From Alcaligenaceae bacterium (GTDB taxonomy: Bacteria; Pseudomonadota; Gammaproteobacteria; Burkholderiales; Burkholderiaceae_B): a DNA stretch of 64,000 bases. The notes beneath the pieces are model-generated. The model saw only the letters and a program-made list of their open reading frames with translations, was not told where the DNA came from and did not search any database. Positions 8,226 through 17,834 of this stretch are shown piece by piece. Where the stretch lies: contig JACCET010000003.1 of NCBI GenBank assembly GCA_013416405.1, forward strand, positions 310,001 to 374,000, in the 5' to 3' direction. Numbering within the stretch: the first letter of the stretch is position 1; every line of letters begins with the position of its first letter. The position numbers were made by a program, and so were the translations under genes.

Positions 8226-9614
8226 TTAATGAGCGTGAAACGTGATGCGATCGGGGACTTGCTTAAAGGTGCCCAGACGGCTCCAGACGGGCATCAGCAG
8301 GAAGAAGCCCAGATAGATCAGTGTTCCGATTTGGCTCATGAGGTTAAAGGTGGGATTAGGCGCTTGCGTACCCAGATAGCCCAACATCAGGAAGTTGACG
8401 ATGAAAATGCCGTACAGATACTTGTGCCAGGTGGGGCGGTAGCGTATGGACTTGACCGGCGAGTGGTCGAGCCACGGCAGGAAGAACAGAATCACGACCG
8501 CGCCGCCCATGGCCACCACACCCCAGAACTTGGCGTCGATGGTGCGCAGCGTTACGGCTACCAGGATCAGCACGACAGGCACGGCGATACGCCAGATGCC
8601 CTTCAGGTTGCCCTTGATGAACAGGGCAAGGGCTGCCAGGACGGCGGCGCCAGCCAGCACCCAGGTGAAGTCGGCGGTGATGGCGCGTAGCATGGAGTAG
8701 AACGGTGTGAAATACCAGACCGGAGCAATATGTGGCGGCGTCTTGAGCGGATCGGCCGGGATGAAGTTGTTGTACTCAAGGAAGTACCCGCCCATTGCTG
8801 GCGCGAAGAAGATAATGGCGGCAAAGACGATCAGGAAGCCAGCCACGCCCATGATGTCGTGCACCGAGTAGTAGGGGTGGAAGGGAATGCCATCTAGCGG
8901 ACGGCCATAGCGATCTTTGGGGCCTTGCTTGATTTCCACACCGTCTGGGTTGTTCGAGCCCACTTCATGCAATGCAATGATGTGTGCAACCACCAGGCCG
9001 ATCAGCACCAAGGGGATGGCGATGACGTGGAAGGCGAAGAAGCGGTTCAGCGTGGCATCGGACACAACGTAGTCGCCGCGGATCCAGATGGCCAGTTCAG
9101 GGCCGATGAAAGGAATGGCCGAGAACAGGTTCACAATAACCTGGGCGCCCCAGTACGACATTTGGCCCCAAGGCAGCAGGTAGCCCATGAAGGCTTCGCC
9201 CATCAGGCACAGGAAGATGGCAACGCCGAAAATCCAGACCAGTTCACGCGGTTTGCGGTACGAGCCATAGAACAGGCCGCGCAGCATGTGCAGGTAGACC
9301 ACCACGAAGAACATGGAGGCACCGGTAGAGTGCATATAGCGGATCAGCCAGCCCCAGGGTACTTCGCGCATGATGTATTCAACAGACTCGAACGCCAGCT
9401 TGGCGTCGGGTTTGTAGCTCATGACCAGGAAGATGCCGGTGACGATCTGGATGACCAGAACCAGCATGGCCAGCGAGCCAAAGAAATACCAAAAATTGAA
9501 GTTTTTGGGTGCATAGTATTCAGACATATGCTCTTTGAACATGGAAGTAAGCGGGAAGCGCCTATCTATCCATCCTAAGAGTCCTGTCGTTTCGACGGTT
9601 TTCTCGCCAGCCAT
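8226..9614 (-). CDS. petB: Ubiquinol-cytochrome c reductase, cytochrome b
   Basis: Integral di-haem subunit of the bc1 complex that carries the quinol-oxidising and quinone-reducing sites; 462 residues with eight or nine hydrophobic helices. Haem ligands are visible in IRYMHSTGAS, VYLHMLRG, FFAFHVIAIP and VAHIIALHEVGSNNP. The Qo-site motif reads PVWY (in APVWYFTPFYSMLRA) rather than the PEWY of mitochondria and alphaproteobacteria; PVWY-type variants are known from beta- and gammaproteobacteria. It sits between petA and petC. Confidence 0.97.
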   Translation of the reverse strand: MAGEKTVETTGLLGWIDRRFPLTSMFKEHMSEYYAPKNFNFWYFFGSLAMLVLVIQIVTGIFLVMSYKPDAKLAFESVEYIMREVPWGWLIRYMHSTGASMFFVVVYLHMLRGLFYGSYRKPRELVWIFGVAIFLCLMGEAFMGYLLPWGQMSYWGAQVIVNLFSAIPFIGPELAIWIRGDYVVSDATLNRFFAFHVIAIPLVLIGLVVAHIIALHEVGSNNPDGVEIKQGPKDRYGRPLDGIPFHPYYSVHDIMGVAGFLIVFAAIIFFAPAMGGYFLEYNNFIPADPLKTPPHIAPVWYFTPFYSMLRAITADFTWVLAGAAVLAALALFIKGNLKGIWRIAVPVVLILVAVTLRTIDAKFWGVVAMGGAVVILFFLPWLDHSPVKSIRYRPTWHKYLYGIFIVNFLMLGYLGTQAPNPTFNLMSQIGTLIYLGFFLLMPVWSRLGTFKQVPDRITFHAH

Positions 9615-9689
9615 GAAACGGCTCCTTTTGTTATCTTACGAGGCGTATTACGGGTTCAGTTCACGGGCGTTTGCGCGCCCGCATTGGCA

Positions 9690-10334
9690 TCAAGCCTTGT
9701 TGTTCTCGTCGACACCGATGGTGATGTGCGAACCATCGGCGGAGTAGGTGTACGGAGGTACTTCAAGGTTGTCGGGCGCGGGCTTGTTGCTGTAGACGCG
9801 TCCGGCCAGATCGAAGTAAGACCCGTGACAAGGACAAAAGAAACCGCCTTTCCAGTCGGAGGGCAGGCCAGGTTGCGGACCGGGTGTGAAAGCCGGCGAA
9901 GGCGAGCAACCCAGGTGGGTGCAGATGCCAACGCAGACGAAGAGCTCGGGCTTGCGTGAACGGTACTCGTTTTTTGCGTATTCGGGCGTGTAGCCGGGCC
10001 GATCGGACTGTGGGTCGGCCAGTTCGCCGTCGAGGGTTTTCAGGCCAGCCAGCTGTGCATCGGTACGGTGCATGATCCATACCGGCTTGCCGCGCCATTC
10101 GACTGTAAGCATTTCGCCGAGACCGATATTAGAGACGTCGACTTCGACCGGGGCGCCTGCGGCGCGCGCCTTTTCCGACGGCGCAAAAGAGCTGACGAAG
10201 GGAACCGCTGTGGCGGCACCCGCGGCGCCGCCGACGGCACAGGCGGTAGCTACCCAGAAACGGCGAGATGGGTCTGGCGGCAGGTTGGGATCAACCGCGC
10301 CGGAATCATCAAGCGATGTCGTAATCTGACTCAT
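9690..10334 (-). CDS. petA: Ubiquinol-cytochrome c reductase, Rieske iron-sulfur subunit
   Basis: Rieske [2Fe-2S] protein of complex III, 214 residues. The N-terminal twin-arginine-type anchor is SRRFWVATACAVGGAAG, so export and membrane anchoring probably go through Tat (tatABC is present at 13-14.5 kb). Cluster ligands are in CTHLGC and CPCHGSYFD, with the disulphide cysteines at the usual places. First gene of petABC; its promoter should lie in the 124-base region shared with mscL. Confidence 0.96.
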   Translation of the reverse strand: MSQITTSLDDSGAVDPNLPPDPSRRFWVATACAVGGAAGAATAVPFVSSFAPSEKARAAGAPVEVDVSNIGLGEMLTVEWRGKPVWIMHRTDAQLAGLKTLDGELADPQSDRPGYTPEYAKNEYRSRKPELFVCVGICTHLGCSPSPAFTPGPQPGLPSDWKGGFFCPCHGSYFDLAGRVYSNKPAPDNLEVPPYTYSADGSHITIGVDENNKA

Positions 10335-10458
10335 TCTAGTATCCTTAATTCATGCCCGAGCCGGGCATACCAATCACTGTTTTTAGCTGTGTACTATCTT
10401 ATCAACCGCGTATTATAGCGTTAGCCCGCTATCGGGTGTAACTGCAAAGGAACACGTT

Positions 10459-10920
10459 ATGAGCAAAGCACGGGGTTTTATACAAGAATTCCAAGAGTTC
10501 GCCGTCAAGGGCAACATGATAGACCTGGCGGTTGGTGTCATTATCGGCGCGGCATTCAGCAAGATTATCGACTCGCTGGTCAAAGACATCATCATGCCCA
10601 TCATCTCGTTCATACTGGGCGGGGAAGTTGATTTCACCAGCAAGTTCCTGTTGTTGCGCGCGCCCGAAGGCTACACCGGTCCGCAAACCTACGACGCGCT
10701 CACAGACGCCGGTGCCGTCCTGCTCTCGTGGGGCAATTTCATTACCATCCTCATCAACTTCGTTCTGCTGGCCTTTGTGGTGTTCTGCCTGGTCAAAGCA
10801 GTGAATTCGGCCCGCGAGCGCGTGTCCCACCGAGAGCATGTGGAACAAGCCGCCGCACCTGCCCCTACGCCTGAAGACGTAGCACTGCTGCGCGAAATCC
10901 GTGATTTGCTGAAGAAATAA
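10459..10920 (+). CDS. mscL: Large-conductance mechanosensitive channel
   Basis: Homopentameric inner-membrane channel that releases solutes on hypo-osmotic shock; 153 residues. It shows the N-terminal amphipathic helix and TM1 ([20 protein letters not shown], with [15 protein letters not shown] following), a periplasmic loop, TM2 ([20 protein letters not shown]) and a charged C-terminal helix. AAAGGA precedes the ATG. It diverges from petA and ends at a hairpin facing the Nif3-like gene. Confidence 0.95.
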   Translation: MSKARGFIQEFQEFAVKGNMIDLAVGVIIGAAFSKIIDSLVKDIIMPIISFILGGEVDFTSKFLLLRAPEGYTGPQTYDALTDAGAVLLSWGNFITILINFVLLAFVVFCLVKAVNSARERVSHREHVEQAAAPAPTPEDVALLREIRDLLKK

Positions 10921-10930
10921 AAAGGCACGC

Positions 10931-10951
10931 GGGCGGCTTGCGCAGCCGCCC
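10931..10951. terminator. GC-rich hairpin between mscL and the Nif3-like gene
   Basis: GGGCGGCT-tgcgc-AGCCGCCC is a perfect 8-bp stem in the 50-base gap between two converging stop codons. It has no T-run on either side, so it is a bidirectional terminator candidate only. Confidence 0.55.
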
Positions 10952-10970
10952 TGCGGCAACCGGCCCGGCT

Positions 10971-11747
10971 TCAGATCGGGTTATCGATATCCACAAAATC
11001 CACCCGGATGCCGAATTCGTTTGCTATGGCCTGGCCTAGAGCCTGTACGCCATAGCGCTCGGTGGCGTGGTGGCCGGCGCCTATGAACGCCGTGCCAGTT
11101 TCCTGCGCCAGATGATAGGTGGGTTCCGAAGCCTCGCCCGTCAGGTAGGCATCGACACCGGCATCAACGGCCGCCTGCATCATGCCTTGGGCTCCGCCCG
11201 TGCACCAGGCAATCCGTCGGATATTCTGTTGTAGATTCCCCACAAGCAGCGGGGGTCTTTGCAAAGCATTGCAAACACGGTTTCCCAGTGCTTCCAGCGT
11301 GGTGCCTTCGGGGCAGTGGCCCAGCCAGATCAGGTCGTCGGGCCCGCATAGCCGTGGTTTGCCGTCGGCATCCAGCTCAGGCGCCAAGCCCAATACTCGC
11401 GCCAGTTGTGCGTTATTGCCCAGGGTGGGGTGGGCATCCAGAGGCAGGTGGTAGGCGAACACATTCAACTGATGCGCCAGCGCCAGTGCCAGGCGCGTGC
11501 GCTTGGTGCCGCGCACGACCGGATCTTCGTTTTTCCAGAACCAGCCGTGGTGCACCAGTATGGCGTCGGCATTTCTTTCCACGGCCACTTCAAGCAGCGC
11601 CTGTGTGGCGGTAACTCCGGTGATAATGTGGCTTATGCTGGATTTGCCTTCCACTTGCAGCCCGTTGGGGCAATAATCCTTGAAGCGCTGGGGCTGCAAG
11701 GTGGTGTTCAGCCAGTCAGACAGCTGTTGTGTGGGAACCTGATTCAT
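10971..11747 (-). CDS. Nif3-like dinuclear metal-centre protein (YbgI/DUF34 family)
   Basis: Hexameric dinuclear-metal protein family of debated function; members are linked to GTP cyclohydrolase I-like activity or metal handling. It has 258 residues. Metal ligands are seen in ILVHHGWFW (about residues 58-66) and near the C-terminus in GAGHHATERYGVQALG. Only 25 bases separate its start from the divergent protease gene, so the promoters of both must overlap coding sequence. Confidence 0.88.
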   Translation of the reverse strand: MNQVPTQQLSDWLNTTLQPQRFKDYCPNGLQVEGKSSISHIITGVTATQALLEVAVERNADAILVHHGWFWKNEDPVVRGTKRTRLALALAHQLNVFAYHLPLDAHPTLGNNAQLARVLGLAPELDADGKPRLCGPDDLIWLGHCPEGTTLEALGNRVCNALQRPPLLVGNLQQNIRRIAWCTGGAQGMMQAAVDAGVDAYLTGEASEPTYHLAQETGTAFIGAGHHATERYGVQALGQAIANEFGIRVDFVDIDNPI

Positions 11748-11772
11748 TGATTATCCTTTTCTGAATAGCCTT

Positions 11773-12918
11773 ATGCGTCGATTGTGGTTGCTATTTGCCC
11801 AAACGGTAACGATATGCCTGGGCATTTTATTCATCGTGACGACCTTGCGCCCCGATTGGATGAACGGGTCGTCCAGGGTGGCCGATCCCGGCCAGCTTGC
11901 GCCGCCTGCCGCATCCACGCCACAGGTATTGTCTTACCACGACGCGGTCGAGCAGGCTACGCCGTCGGTGGTCAACATATACACCAGCAAACACGTCAAT
12001 GTACCGCTGATTCCCCTACCCGCCGATCCCGAGCTTGAACGCCTGTTCCGTGAGACCCCGGGGTTCAGCCGCCGCAAGGCTGCCACCAGCCTGGGTTCGG
12101 GCGTAATCGTCAGGCAGGACGGCTATATTCTGACCAACTACCATGTGGTCGAGGCGGCCGATGCCATACAGGTTGCCCTGAGCGACGGGCGCGCCGCCCG
12201 GGCCGAACTGGTGGGCGCCGACCCTGAAAGCGATCTGGCCGTGCTCAAGATAGACCTGCCCGAACTCAAAGCCATCGCCTTTAATGGCGACCATGCGGTG
12301 CGCATAGGCGATGTGGTGCTGGCCATAGGCAATCCCTTTGGCGTGGGGCAAACCACCACTATGGGTATCGTCTCGGCGCTGGGGCGCAATCGCCTGGGCA
12401 TCAATATTTACGAGAACTTCATCCAGACCGATGCCGCCGTCAATCCGGGCAACTCTGGCGGGGCGCTTATCGATACATCGGGGCGCCTGGTGGGGATCAA
12501 TACGGCCATTTATTCCGAGACCGGCGGTTCGCTGGGCATAGGCTTTGCCATACCGGCCGGGGCCGCGCAAATCATCATGGATCAAATCATCGAGCATGGT
12601 GCAGTAACCCGCGGCTGGCTGGGTGTGGAGCCGCAGGACATCACGCCGGATCTGGCCAGGGCATTCAAGCTCAAGCAGGATGACGGTGTGATTGTGGCGG
12701 GTGTGCTGCGTGACGGCCCCGCATTCAAGGCCGGCCTTAAAGTGGGCGACATTATTGTGAAGATGAACGCTAAGCCCGTGCTGGACTCGATAGATTTCCT
12801 GAACCAGATTGCACCACTGGCGCCAGGTCAGCGCGTTACGCTGGCCCTGGTGCGCGACGGCCGCTTGCGCAACGTGGAAGTGGAAATGGGCATTCGGCCG
12901 CGCATACGGCGGCCTTGA
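11773..12918 (+). CDS. DegS/AlgW-like periplasmic serine protease, single PDZ
   Basis: Trypsin-fold HtrA protease of 381 residues, anchored by an N-terminal helix (about residues 4-24). Catalytic residues are His124 (TNYHVVEA), Asp154 (PESDLAVLKID) and Ser228 (NPGNSGGALID). One PDZ domain follows (about 280-375), ending with the GLKVGDIIVKMN segment. The membrane anchor plus a single PDZ point to the DegS/AlgW type, which senses misfolded outer-membrane proteins and cuts an anti-sigma factor, rather than the two-PDZ DegP. No rseA-like gene is in the window. Confidence 0.9.
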   Translation: MRRLWLLFAQTVTICLGILFIVTTLRPDWMNGSSRVADPGQLAPPAASTPQVLSYHDAVEQATPSVVNIYTSKHVNVPLIPLPADPELERLFRETPGFSRRKAATSLGSGVIVRQDGYILTNYHVVEAADAIQVALSDGRAARAELVGADPESDLAVLKIDLPELKAIAFNGDHAVRIGDVVLAIGNPFGVGQTTTMGIVSALGRNRLGINIYENFIQTDAAVNPGNSGGALIDTSGRLVGINTAIYSETGGSLGIGFAIPAGAAQIIMDQIIEHGAVTRGWLGVEPQDITPDLARAFKLKQDDGVIVAGVLRDGPAFKAGLKVGDIIVKMNAKPVLDSIDFLNQIAPLAPGQRVTLALVRDGRLRNVEVEMGIRPRIRRP

Positions 12919-12929
12919 ACGTGTTGGGA

Positions 12930-13730
12930 TCAGTCGTTGCGCGTGGTGATTTCGTCGGTGCTGTCGTCAAGGTCTTCTTCATCGACCCTTTCCGCCCGTT
13001 TCTTTTTAAGCATGCTGGCCAGGATTACTCCGACCTCGAACAGCAGGCATAAAGGAACGGCCAGCATGAACTGGCTGACCACATCGGGCGGTGTAACCAC
13101 CGCCGCAATAACAAAAGCACCGACCACGACATAGCCGCGCGCGGCGCGCAGCTTTTCAACGGTGACCATGCCGCTCATGACCAGCAGAATGACCGCGATA
13201 GGCACTTCGAAGGTGACGCCAAAGGCCACGAACATGGTCAGTACAAAGCTGACATAGGCTTCGATATCAGGCGCGGGTGTGATGGATTCAGGCGCAAAGC
13301 CCGCGATAAAGTGGAAGACCGTACGGAATACGAAAAAATAACAGAAGGCCATGCCCAGCAGGAAGAGCGCGGTGCTGGAGGCGATCAGGGGCAGGGCCAG
13401 GCGCTGTTCATGCTTGTACAGGCCGGGCGCCACAAAGGCCCAGGCCTGATACAGCACCACGGGCAGGGCAATGACAAAGGCGGCCAACATGGTGACCTTG
13501 ATGGGCACCATGAAGGGGGTAATCACGCCCGTGGCGATCATGCGTGTGCCTTCGGGCAGGGAAGCCAGCATGGGCTGCGCCAGCACGTCGTAGATGGCTG
13601 ATGGGCCCGGGTAGATGAACAGGACGATGAAGACGGCCAGCATGGCCACAACGGCCTTGAGCAGGCGGGTGCGCAGTTCAACCAGATGGGAGATGAAAGT
13701 GTCTTGCGACGGGGATGCTTCCTGTGTCAC
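12930..13730 (-). CDS. tatC: Sec-independent protein translocase TatC
   Basis: Six-helix core subunit of the twin-arginine translocase that binds the signal peptide together with TatB; 266 residues. It opens with FISHLVELRTRLLKA, the family signature, and has the expected helices plus the PIKVTMLAAFVIALPVVLYQ and WAFVAPGLYKHEQR segments. The C-terminal tail is acidic (DEEDLDDSTDE). Its start overlaps the tatB stop by four bases. Rieske PetA is an obvious local substrate. Confidence 0.96.
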   Translation of the reverse strand: MTQEASPSQDTFISHLVELRTRLLKAVVAMLAVFIVLFIYPGPSAIYDVLAQPMLASLPEGTRMIATGVITPFMVPIKVTMLAAFVIALPVVLYQAWAFVAPGLYKHEQRLALPLIASSTALFLLGMAFCYFFVFRTVFHFIAGFAPESITPAPDIEAYVSFVLTMFVAFGVTFEVPIAVILLVMSGMVTVEKLRAARGYVVVGAFVIAAVVTPPDVVSQFMLAVPLCLLFEVGVILASMLKKKRAERVDEEDLDDSTDEITTRND

Positions 13731-14170
13731 GTTGGCGTCCCTGTTTTTGTTTTGTCTGTGTCGGTGAAGCCCGGCAGCGGCAGCGTGTCGGGATCGCTGG
13801 ATGCGGGTTCAGGGGTGTTTGCCGGCGCCGTGGCGTCGGCCTTGGCGCTGTCTACCAGATTTTCGACCGAGGCCGAGGCTTCTTTCAGGGCCTGCTGGGC
13901 TTCGTCCAGTGGTGCCTTCAGGGCGCTGGTGGCATCTTCCATGGATGACTTGACCGACTTGGCGGCGTCTTCCATCTGGCCTTTCAGGTTGCTGAGCTCG
14001 TCCAGATCCATTTCGCGCTGGATATCTGTTTTGACGTCGCCGACATAACGTTGCGCGCGACCGATCAGGTGCCCGATGGTACGGGCCACTTTGGGCAGGC
14101 GCTCGGGCCCGATGACGATCAGCGCGATCACGCCGACCAGCATAAGTTCACTAAAGCTGACGTCAAACAT
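13727..14170 (-). CDS. tatB: Sec-independent protein translocase TatB
   Basis: Single-helix subunit with a following amphipathic helix; 147 residues. Residues 1-30 read MFDVSFSELMLVGVIALIVI then GPERLPKVARTIG, the TatB signature. A long charged helix and a Pro/Thr-rich tail follow. It works with TatC in signal-peptide recognition. It lies 50 bases after tatA and overlaps tatC. Confidence 0.95.
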   Translation of the reverse strand: MFDVSFSELMLVGVIALIVIGPERLPKVARTIGHLIGRAQRYVGDVKTDIQREMDLDELSNLKGQMEDAAKSVKSSMEDATSALKAPLDEAQQALKEASASVENLVDSAKADATAPANTPEPASSDPDTLPLPGFTDTDKTKTGTPT

Positions 14171-14220
14171 GAGTAACCGGTTCGCTTAAAAGAAAGACAA
14201 GAAGAAATGCGTTGACCGGG

Positions 14221-14451
14221 TCAGACGTCGGATTTTTCCTTGGCCTGGACGTCGATGGTGTCTTCGCTTTGCACGCGCTGTTGCGTGACCGCTTCCGGTG
14301 CCTTGTCGTCTTTGGCTTCGTTCATGCCTTTCTTGAAGCCTTTGACTGCGCCGCCCAGGTCTTCACCCATATTGCGGATTTTCTTGGTGCCGAACACCAG
14401 CGCAACGATGACCAGAACGATCAGCCAATGCCAGATACTGAAACTACCCAT
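14221..14451 (-). CDS. tatA: Sec-independent protein translocase TatA
   Basis: Pore-forming subunit of the Tat system, 76 residues. It shows a short membrane helix and hinge ([20 protein letters not shown] then [20 protein letters not shown]), with the FGTKK motif typical of TatA, then an acidic C-terminus. It begins eight bases after hinT, as in Bordetella-type his-tat clusters. Confidence 0.95.
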   Translation of the reverse strand: MGSFSIWHWLIVLVIVALVFGTKKIRNMGEDLGGAVKGFKKGMNEAKDDKAPEAVTQQRVQSEDTIDVQAKEKSDV

Positions 14452-14459
14452 GATTTCTC

Positions 14460-14828
14460 CTACGCAGCCGGGGCTGCACGTTTGTCCCAGGGGCGTGGGC
14501 CCCCAATAATATGCAAATGCAGATGGTCAACTTCTTGCCCGCCTTCAATGCCTGTGTTTATGACTAATCTGTAACCGCCCTCGTGGCCCGGCGTGCAGCC
14601 GTTTTCGTCGGCCAATTTTGCGGCCAGGGCCATCATTCTACCTAACCATTGCGCATCGTCGGCTTGTACCGCCTGCATGGAAACAATATGTTGTTTCGGT
14701 ATAAGCAGCAAGTGTACGGGAGCCGCAGGATTTATGTCGTGAAACGCGAAAAAATCGTCGTCTTCATGGACTTTTTTTGATGGAATCTGGCCTTGGGCAA
14801 TTTTGCAGAACAGGCAATTTTCGCTCAT
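14460..14828 (-). CDS. hinT: HIT-family purine phosphoramidase (HinT-like)
   Basis: Histidine-triad protein of 122 residues that hydrolyses nucleotide phosphoramidates. The N-terminus [20 protein letters not shown] and the triad [13 protein letters not shown] are both canonical; the cysteines suggest bound zinc. It is embedded between hisE and tatA with 5- and 8-base gaps and so is carried on the his transcript. This position is a common synteny in betaproteobacteria. Confidence 0.93.
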   Translation of the reverse strand: MSENCLFCKIAQGQIPSKKVHEDDDFFAFHDINPAAPVHLLLIPKQHIVSMQAVQADDAQWLGRMMALAAKLADENGCTPGHEGGYRLVINTGIEGGQEVDHLHLHIIGGPRPWDKRAAPAA

Positions 14829-14833
14829 GTGGA

Positions 14834-15199
14834 TTATTTTCCGTTTTCAGGGTTGTCGGTGGGTGCGCGGGCAGCCTTTTCGGCCAGCCCCGACATGCCC
14901 TCGCGGCGCGCCAGTTCGGCCAGCACCTGTTCGGGCCGCAGGCCGTAATAAGCCAGTGCCACCAGGCTGTGGAACCATAGGTCGGCGGTTTCACTGACGA
15001 TGCGATCGGGGGTGTTGTCTTTGGCCGCCATGACCAGCTCGGTGGCTTCTTCGCCTATTTTCTTCAGGAAGGAATCAGGCCCCTTGGCCAACAGCCTTGC
15101 GGTGTAGGAACTGGCCGGATCGCCGCCATTGGCAGGCAGGCGTGATTCCAGCGTGTCGGCCAGGCGTGCGAGCAGGGTGGCGGTATCGGCGGAAGTCAT
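14834..15199 (-). CDS. hisE: Phosphoribosyl-ATP diphosphatase
   Basis: Second step of histidine synthesis: PR-ATP to PR-AMP plus diphosphate. Stand-alone HisE of 121 residues of the MazG-like fold, with the metal-binding helix [13 protein letters not shown] and [19 protein letters not shown]. It overlaps hisI by four bases. The protein ends with a disordered Ala/Pro-rich tail. Confidence 0.95.
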   Translation of the reverse strand: MTSADTATLLARLADTLESRLPANGGDPASSYTARLLAKGPDSFLKKIGEEATELVMAAKDNTPDRIVSETADLWFHSLVALAYYGLRPEQVLAELARREGMSGLAEKAARAPTDNPENGK

Positions 15200-15600
15200 T
15201 TGTAGATGTGCTCGGGGTCTTTCAGGACTGGATCGACGGTGGTCCAGGTGGCGTTTTCGGGTGTGCCGTCAAGGCGCCGGTAAAAGCAGCTGGCCCGGCC
15301 GGTGTGGCAGGCAATGCCGCCCTCTTGCTGCACTTTCAGCAAAATAACATCGCCGTCGCAATCCAGGCGTATTTCGTGCACGACCTGCACATGGCCGGAC
15401 TCTTCACCTTTGCGCCACAAGCGCTGACGCGAACGCGACCAATAAACCGCCTGGCCGGTGGCCACGGTTTCGTCCAGCGATTCGGCGTTCATCCAGGCCA
15501 CCATCAGTATGGCACCCGAATCCACGTCTTGTGCAATGGCCGGGATCAGCCCGGTGTCGTCGAAGGTGATGGCGTCCAGCCACGTAAGATCTTGCTTCAT
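15196..15600 (-). CDS. hisI: Phosphoribosyl-AMP cyclohydrolase
   Basis: Third step of histidine synthesis: opens the purine ring of PR-AMP. A monofunctional HisI of 134 residues, not fused to HisE. Metal-site segments are [19 protein letters not shown] and [13 protein letters not shown]. It overlaps both hisF and hisE by four bases (ATGA-type junctions), so translation is coupled. Confidence 0.96.
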   Translation of the reverse strand: MKQDLTWLDAITFDDTGLIPAIAQDVDSGAILMVAWMNAESLDETVATGQAVYWSRSRQRLWRKGEESGHVQVVHEIRLDCDGDVILLKVQQEGGIACHTGRASCFYRRLDGTPENATWTTVDPVLKDPEHIYK

Positions 15601-16403
15601 GCGGTCAATCGTACCTTAATACCTTGTGCAGCCATGAATTCCTTGGCTTGCTGCACTGTGTATTCGCCATAGTGAAAGATGCTGGCGGCGAGCACGGCAC
15701 TGGCCCTGCCCGTGGTGACGCCGTCGGCCAAATGCTGCAGATTGCCCACGCCGCCCGAGGCGATGACGGGCACTGGCACGGCGTCGGAGACGGCTCGTGT
15801 CAGTTCAAGGTCGAAGCCGGATTTGGTGCCGTCGCGATCCATGCTGGTCAGCAACAGTTCGCCCGCACCGTATTCAGCCATTTTCCTGGCCCATGCGATG
15901 GCGTCGATGCCGGTGGCCTTGCGCCCGCCGTGCGTGAAAATTTCCCAGCGGGGAGGGTCGTTGGGGGCCGATACGCGGCGTGCATCGATGGCCACCACTA
16001 TACATTGCGAGCCGTGGTAGTCGGCCGCGGCGCGCACCAGTTCGGGGTTGGCGACAGCGGCGCTGTTAATGGAAACCTTGTCGGCGCCGGCATTGAGCAG
16101 GCGCTGGATGTCGGCCACCTGGCGCACGCCGCCACCCACCGTAAGGGGAATGAAGACCTGGCTGGCCACCGATTCGATAATGGGCAGAATCAGATCGCGT
16201 TCGTCGCTGGTGGCGGTGATGTCCAGGAAGGTGAGCTCATCGGCGCCCTGTTCGTTGTATTTGCGGGCGATCTCGATGGGATCGCCGGCGTCGACCAGGT
16301 CGACAAAGTTCACGCCCTTGACCACGCGTCCGGCCGTGACATCCAGGCAGGGGATGATACGGCGGGTCAGTTCGCTGCTGGCGGTATCGGGCATGGCTGT
16401 CAT
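15597..16403 (-). CDS. hisF: Imidazole glycerol phosphate synthase, cyclase subunit
   Basis: TIM-barrel cyclase that, with the HisH glutaminase, makes imidazole glycerol phosphate and AICAR; 268 residues. Catalytic aspartates lie in [15 protein letters not shown] and in [12 protein letters not shown]; phosphate-binding loops [10 protein letters not shown] and GGGVRQ are present. It overlaps hisA and hisI by four bases each. Confidence 0.97.
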   Translation of the reverse strand: MTAMPDTASSELTRRIIPCLDVTAGRVVKGVNFVDLVDAGDPIEIARKYNEQGADELTFLDITATSDERDLILPIIESVASQVFIPLTVGGGVRQVADIQRLLNAGADKVSINSAAVANPELVRAAADYHGSQCIVVAIDARRVSAPNDPPRWEIFTHGGRKATGIDAIAWARKMAEYGAGELLLTSMDRDGTKSGFDLELTRAVSDAVPVPVIASGGVGNLQHLADGVTTGRASAVLAASIFHYGEYTVQQAKEFMAAQGIKVRLTA

Positions 16404-17143
16404 GACGGGCTCAGTTCGTCGGCCAGATCTTGCGCGGCAGCGAAGTCAAGCGTGCCTTCGTAGATGCTGCGCCCGAGTATGGCGCCTTCGACGCCTTCTT
16501 CTTCGACTGCGCACAGTGCTTCGATGTCTTTAAGGTCGGTGACGCCGCCCGATGCGATGACGGGAATGTTCACGTGCTGGGCCAGCTTGACCGTGGCTTC
16601 GATATTAACGCCCGACAGCATGCCGTCGCGGCCTATATCGGTGTAGATGATGGCTTCGCAGCCATAGTCTTCGAACTTGCGGGCAAGGTCGAGCACATCG
16701 TGGCGGGTGAGCTTGCTCCAGCCGTCGGTGGCCACCTTGCCGTCGCGGGCGTCAAGGCCAACGATGATGTGGCCCGGGAAGGCGCTGCACGCGTCGCGCA
16801 GGAAGCCTGGGTCTTTGACCGCGGCGGTGCCGATGATTACATACGAAATGCCTGCGTCTAGATAGCGCTCTATGGTGCCAAGGTCGCGTATGCCGCCCCC
16901 GATTTGTACGGGGATGTCGTCGGCGACTGCCGCTATGATGGACTTGATGGCGGCTTCGTTCTTGGGCTTGCCGGCCACGGCGCCGTTCAGGTCGACCAGA
17001 TGCAGGCGGCGCGCGCCCTGATCCAGCCATTGGGTGGCCATGGCGGCGGGGTCTTCGGAAAAAACAGTAGCGTCGTCCAGATCGCCTTGGCGCAGACGCA
17101 CGCAACGCCCGTCTTGGAGGTCGATGGCGGGTATGAGTAGCAT
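16400..17143 (-). CDS. hisA: ProFAR isomerase (HisA)
   Basis: TIM-barrel isomerase converting ProFAR to PRFAR, 247 residues from the chosen ATG at 17143 ([17 protein letters not shown]). An earlier in-frame ATG at 17167 would add eight residues reaching into the hisH stop region and is less likely. Catalytic segments are AIDLQDG and [14 protein letters not shown]; phosphate loop GGGIRD. Part of the hisGDBHAFIE train. Confidence 0.96.
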   Translation of the reverse strand: MLLIPAIDLQDGRCVRLRQGDLDDATVFSEDPAAMATQWLDQGARRLHLVDLNGAVAGKPKNEAAIKSIIAAVADDIPVQIGGGIRDLGTIERYLDAGISYVIIGTAAVKDPGFLRDACSAFPGHIIVGLDARDGKVATDGWSKLTRHDVLDLARKFEDYGCEAIIYTDIGRDGMLSGVNIEATVKLAQHVNIPVIASGGVTDLKDIEALCAVEEEGVEGAILGRSIYEGTLDFAAAQDLADELSPS

Positions 17144-17147
17144 GATG

Positions 17148-17816
17148 TTATGGATTCCAATCAACAAAGTTCCGGTACAGACGCAAACCGTGGCTGGCGC
17201 TTTTTTCGGGATGGAACTGTACTGCGAAAATGTTAGCTGCTGCGACTGCGCAGGTAAAGCGCATGCCGTAATGGCTTACCCCAACAGTCAGCTCGGGATC
17301 GCCGGGTGCAGCGTAATAACTGTGCACAAAATAAAAATGGCTGTGGTCGGGAATGCCCTTCCACAAGGCGTGGCTTTTGACCTGCTGCACTGGGCTCCAG
17401 CCCATGTGCGGTACCTTTAGCAATTCGGGTCCGTCGGTGGGCGAAGCCGCTTGCGCAAACTGCGGCCCTGCAAAGCGTTTGACCTGGCCGGGGAAGATGT
17501 CCAGGCAATCCACATTGCCCTCTTCGCTGGCGCTGAACAGCATTTGCTCGCCCACGCACACGCCCAGCAAAGGCTTGCTGCGCGCGGCGCGCAGCACGGC
17601 CTCGCGCAGGCCCGAGGTATTGAGTGTGCGCATGCAGTCGGGCATGGCGCCCTGGCCGGGAAACACCACGCGTGAAGCCTGGTCTATTTCCTGGGCGGTA
17701 TTGCATATTCTTATGTCGGCATCGGGCGCGGCCGCCTGCAGTGCGCGGGCGACCGAATGGAAGTTGCCCATGCCGTAATCAACGATTGCAATAGTATTCA
17801 CGGTGTAGCCGTTCAA
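17148..17816 (-). CDS. hisH: Imidazole glycerol phosphate synthase, glutaminase subunit
   Basis: Class I glutamine amidotransferase that feeds ammonia to HisF; 222 residues. The nucleophile is Cys87 in GVCVGEQML (usually G-x-C-x-G-x-Q), and the His/Glu pair is in VQFHPEKS near the C-terminus. It lies 18 bases after hisB and just before hisA. Confidence 0.96.
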   Translation of the reverse strand: MNGYTVNTIAIVDYGMGNFHSVARALQAAAPDADIRICNTAQEIDQASRVVFPGQGAMPDCMRTLNTSGLREAVLRAARSKPLLGVCVGEQMLFSASEEGNVDCLDIFPGQVKRFAGPQFAQAASPTDGPELLKVPHMGWSPVQQVKSHALWKGIPDHSHFYFVHSYYAAPGDPELTVGVSHYGMRFTCAVAAANIFAVQFHPEKSASHGLRLYRNFVDWNP

Positions 17817-17834
17817 AGAGAGAAGGCAGGCGGT

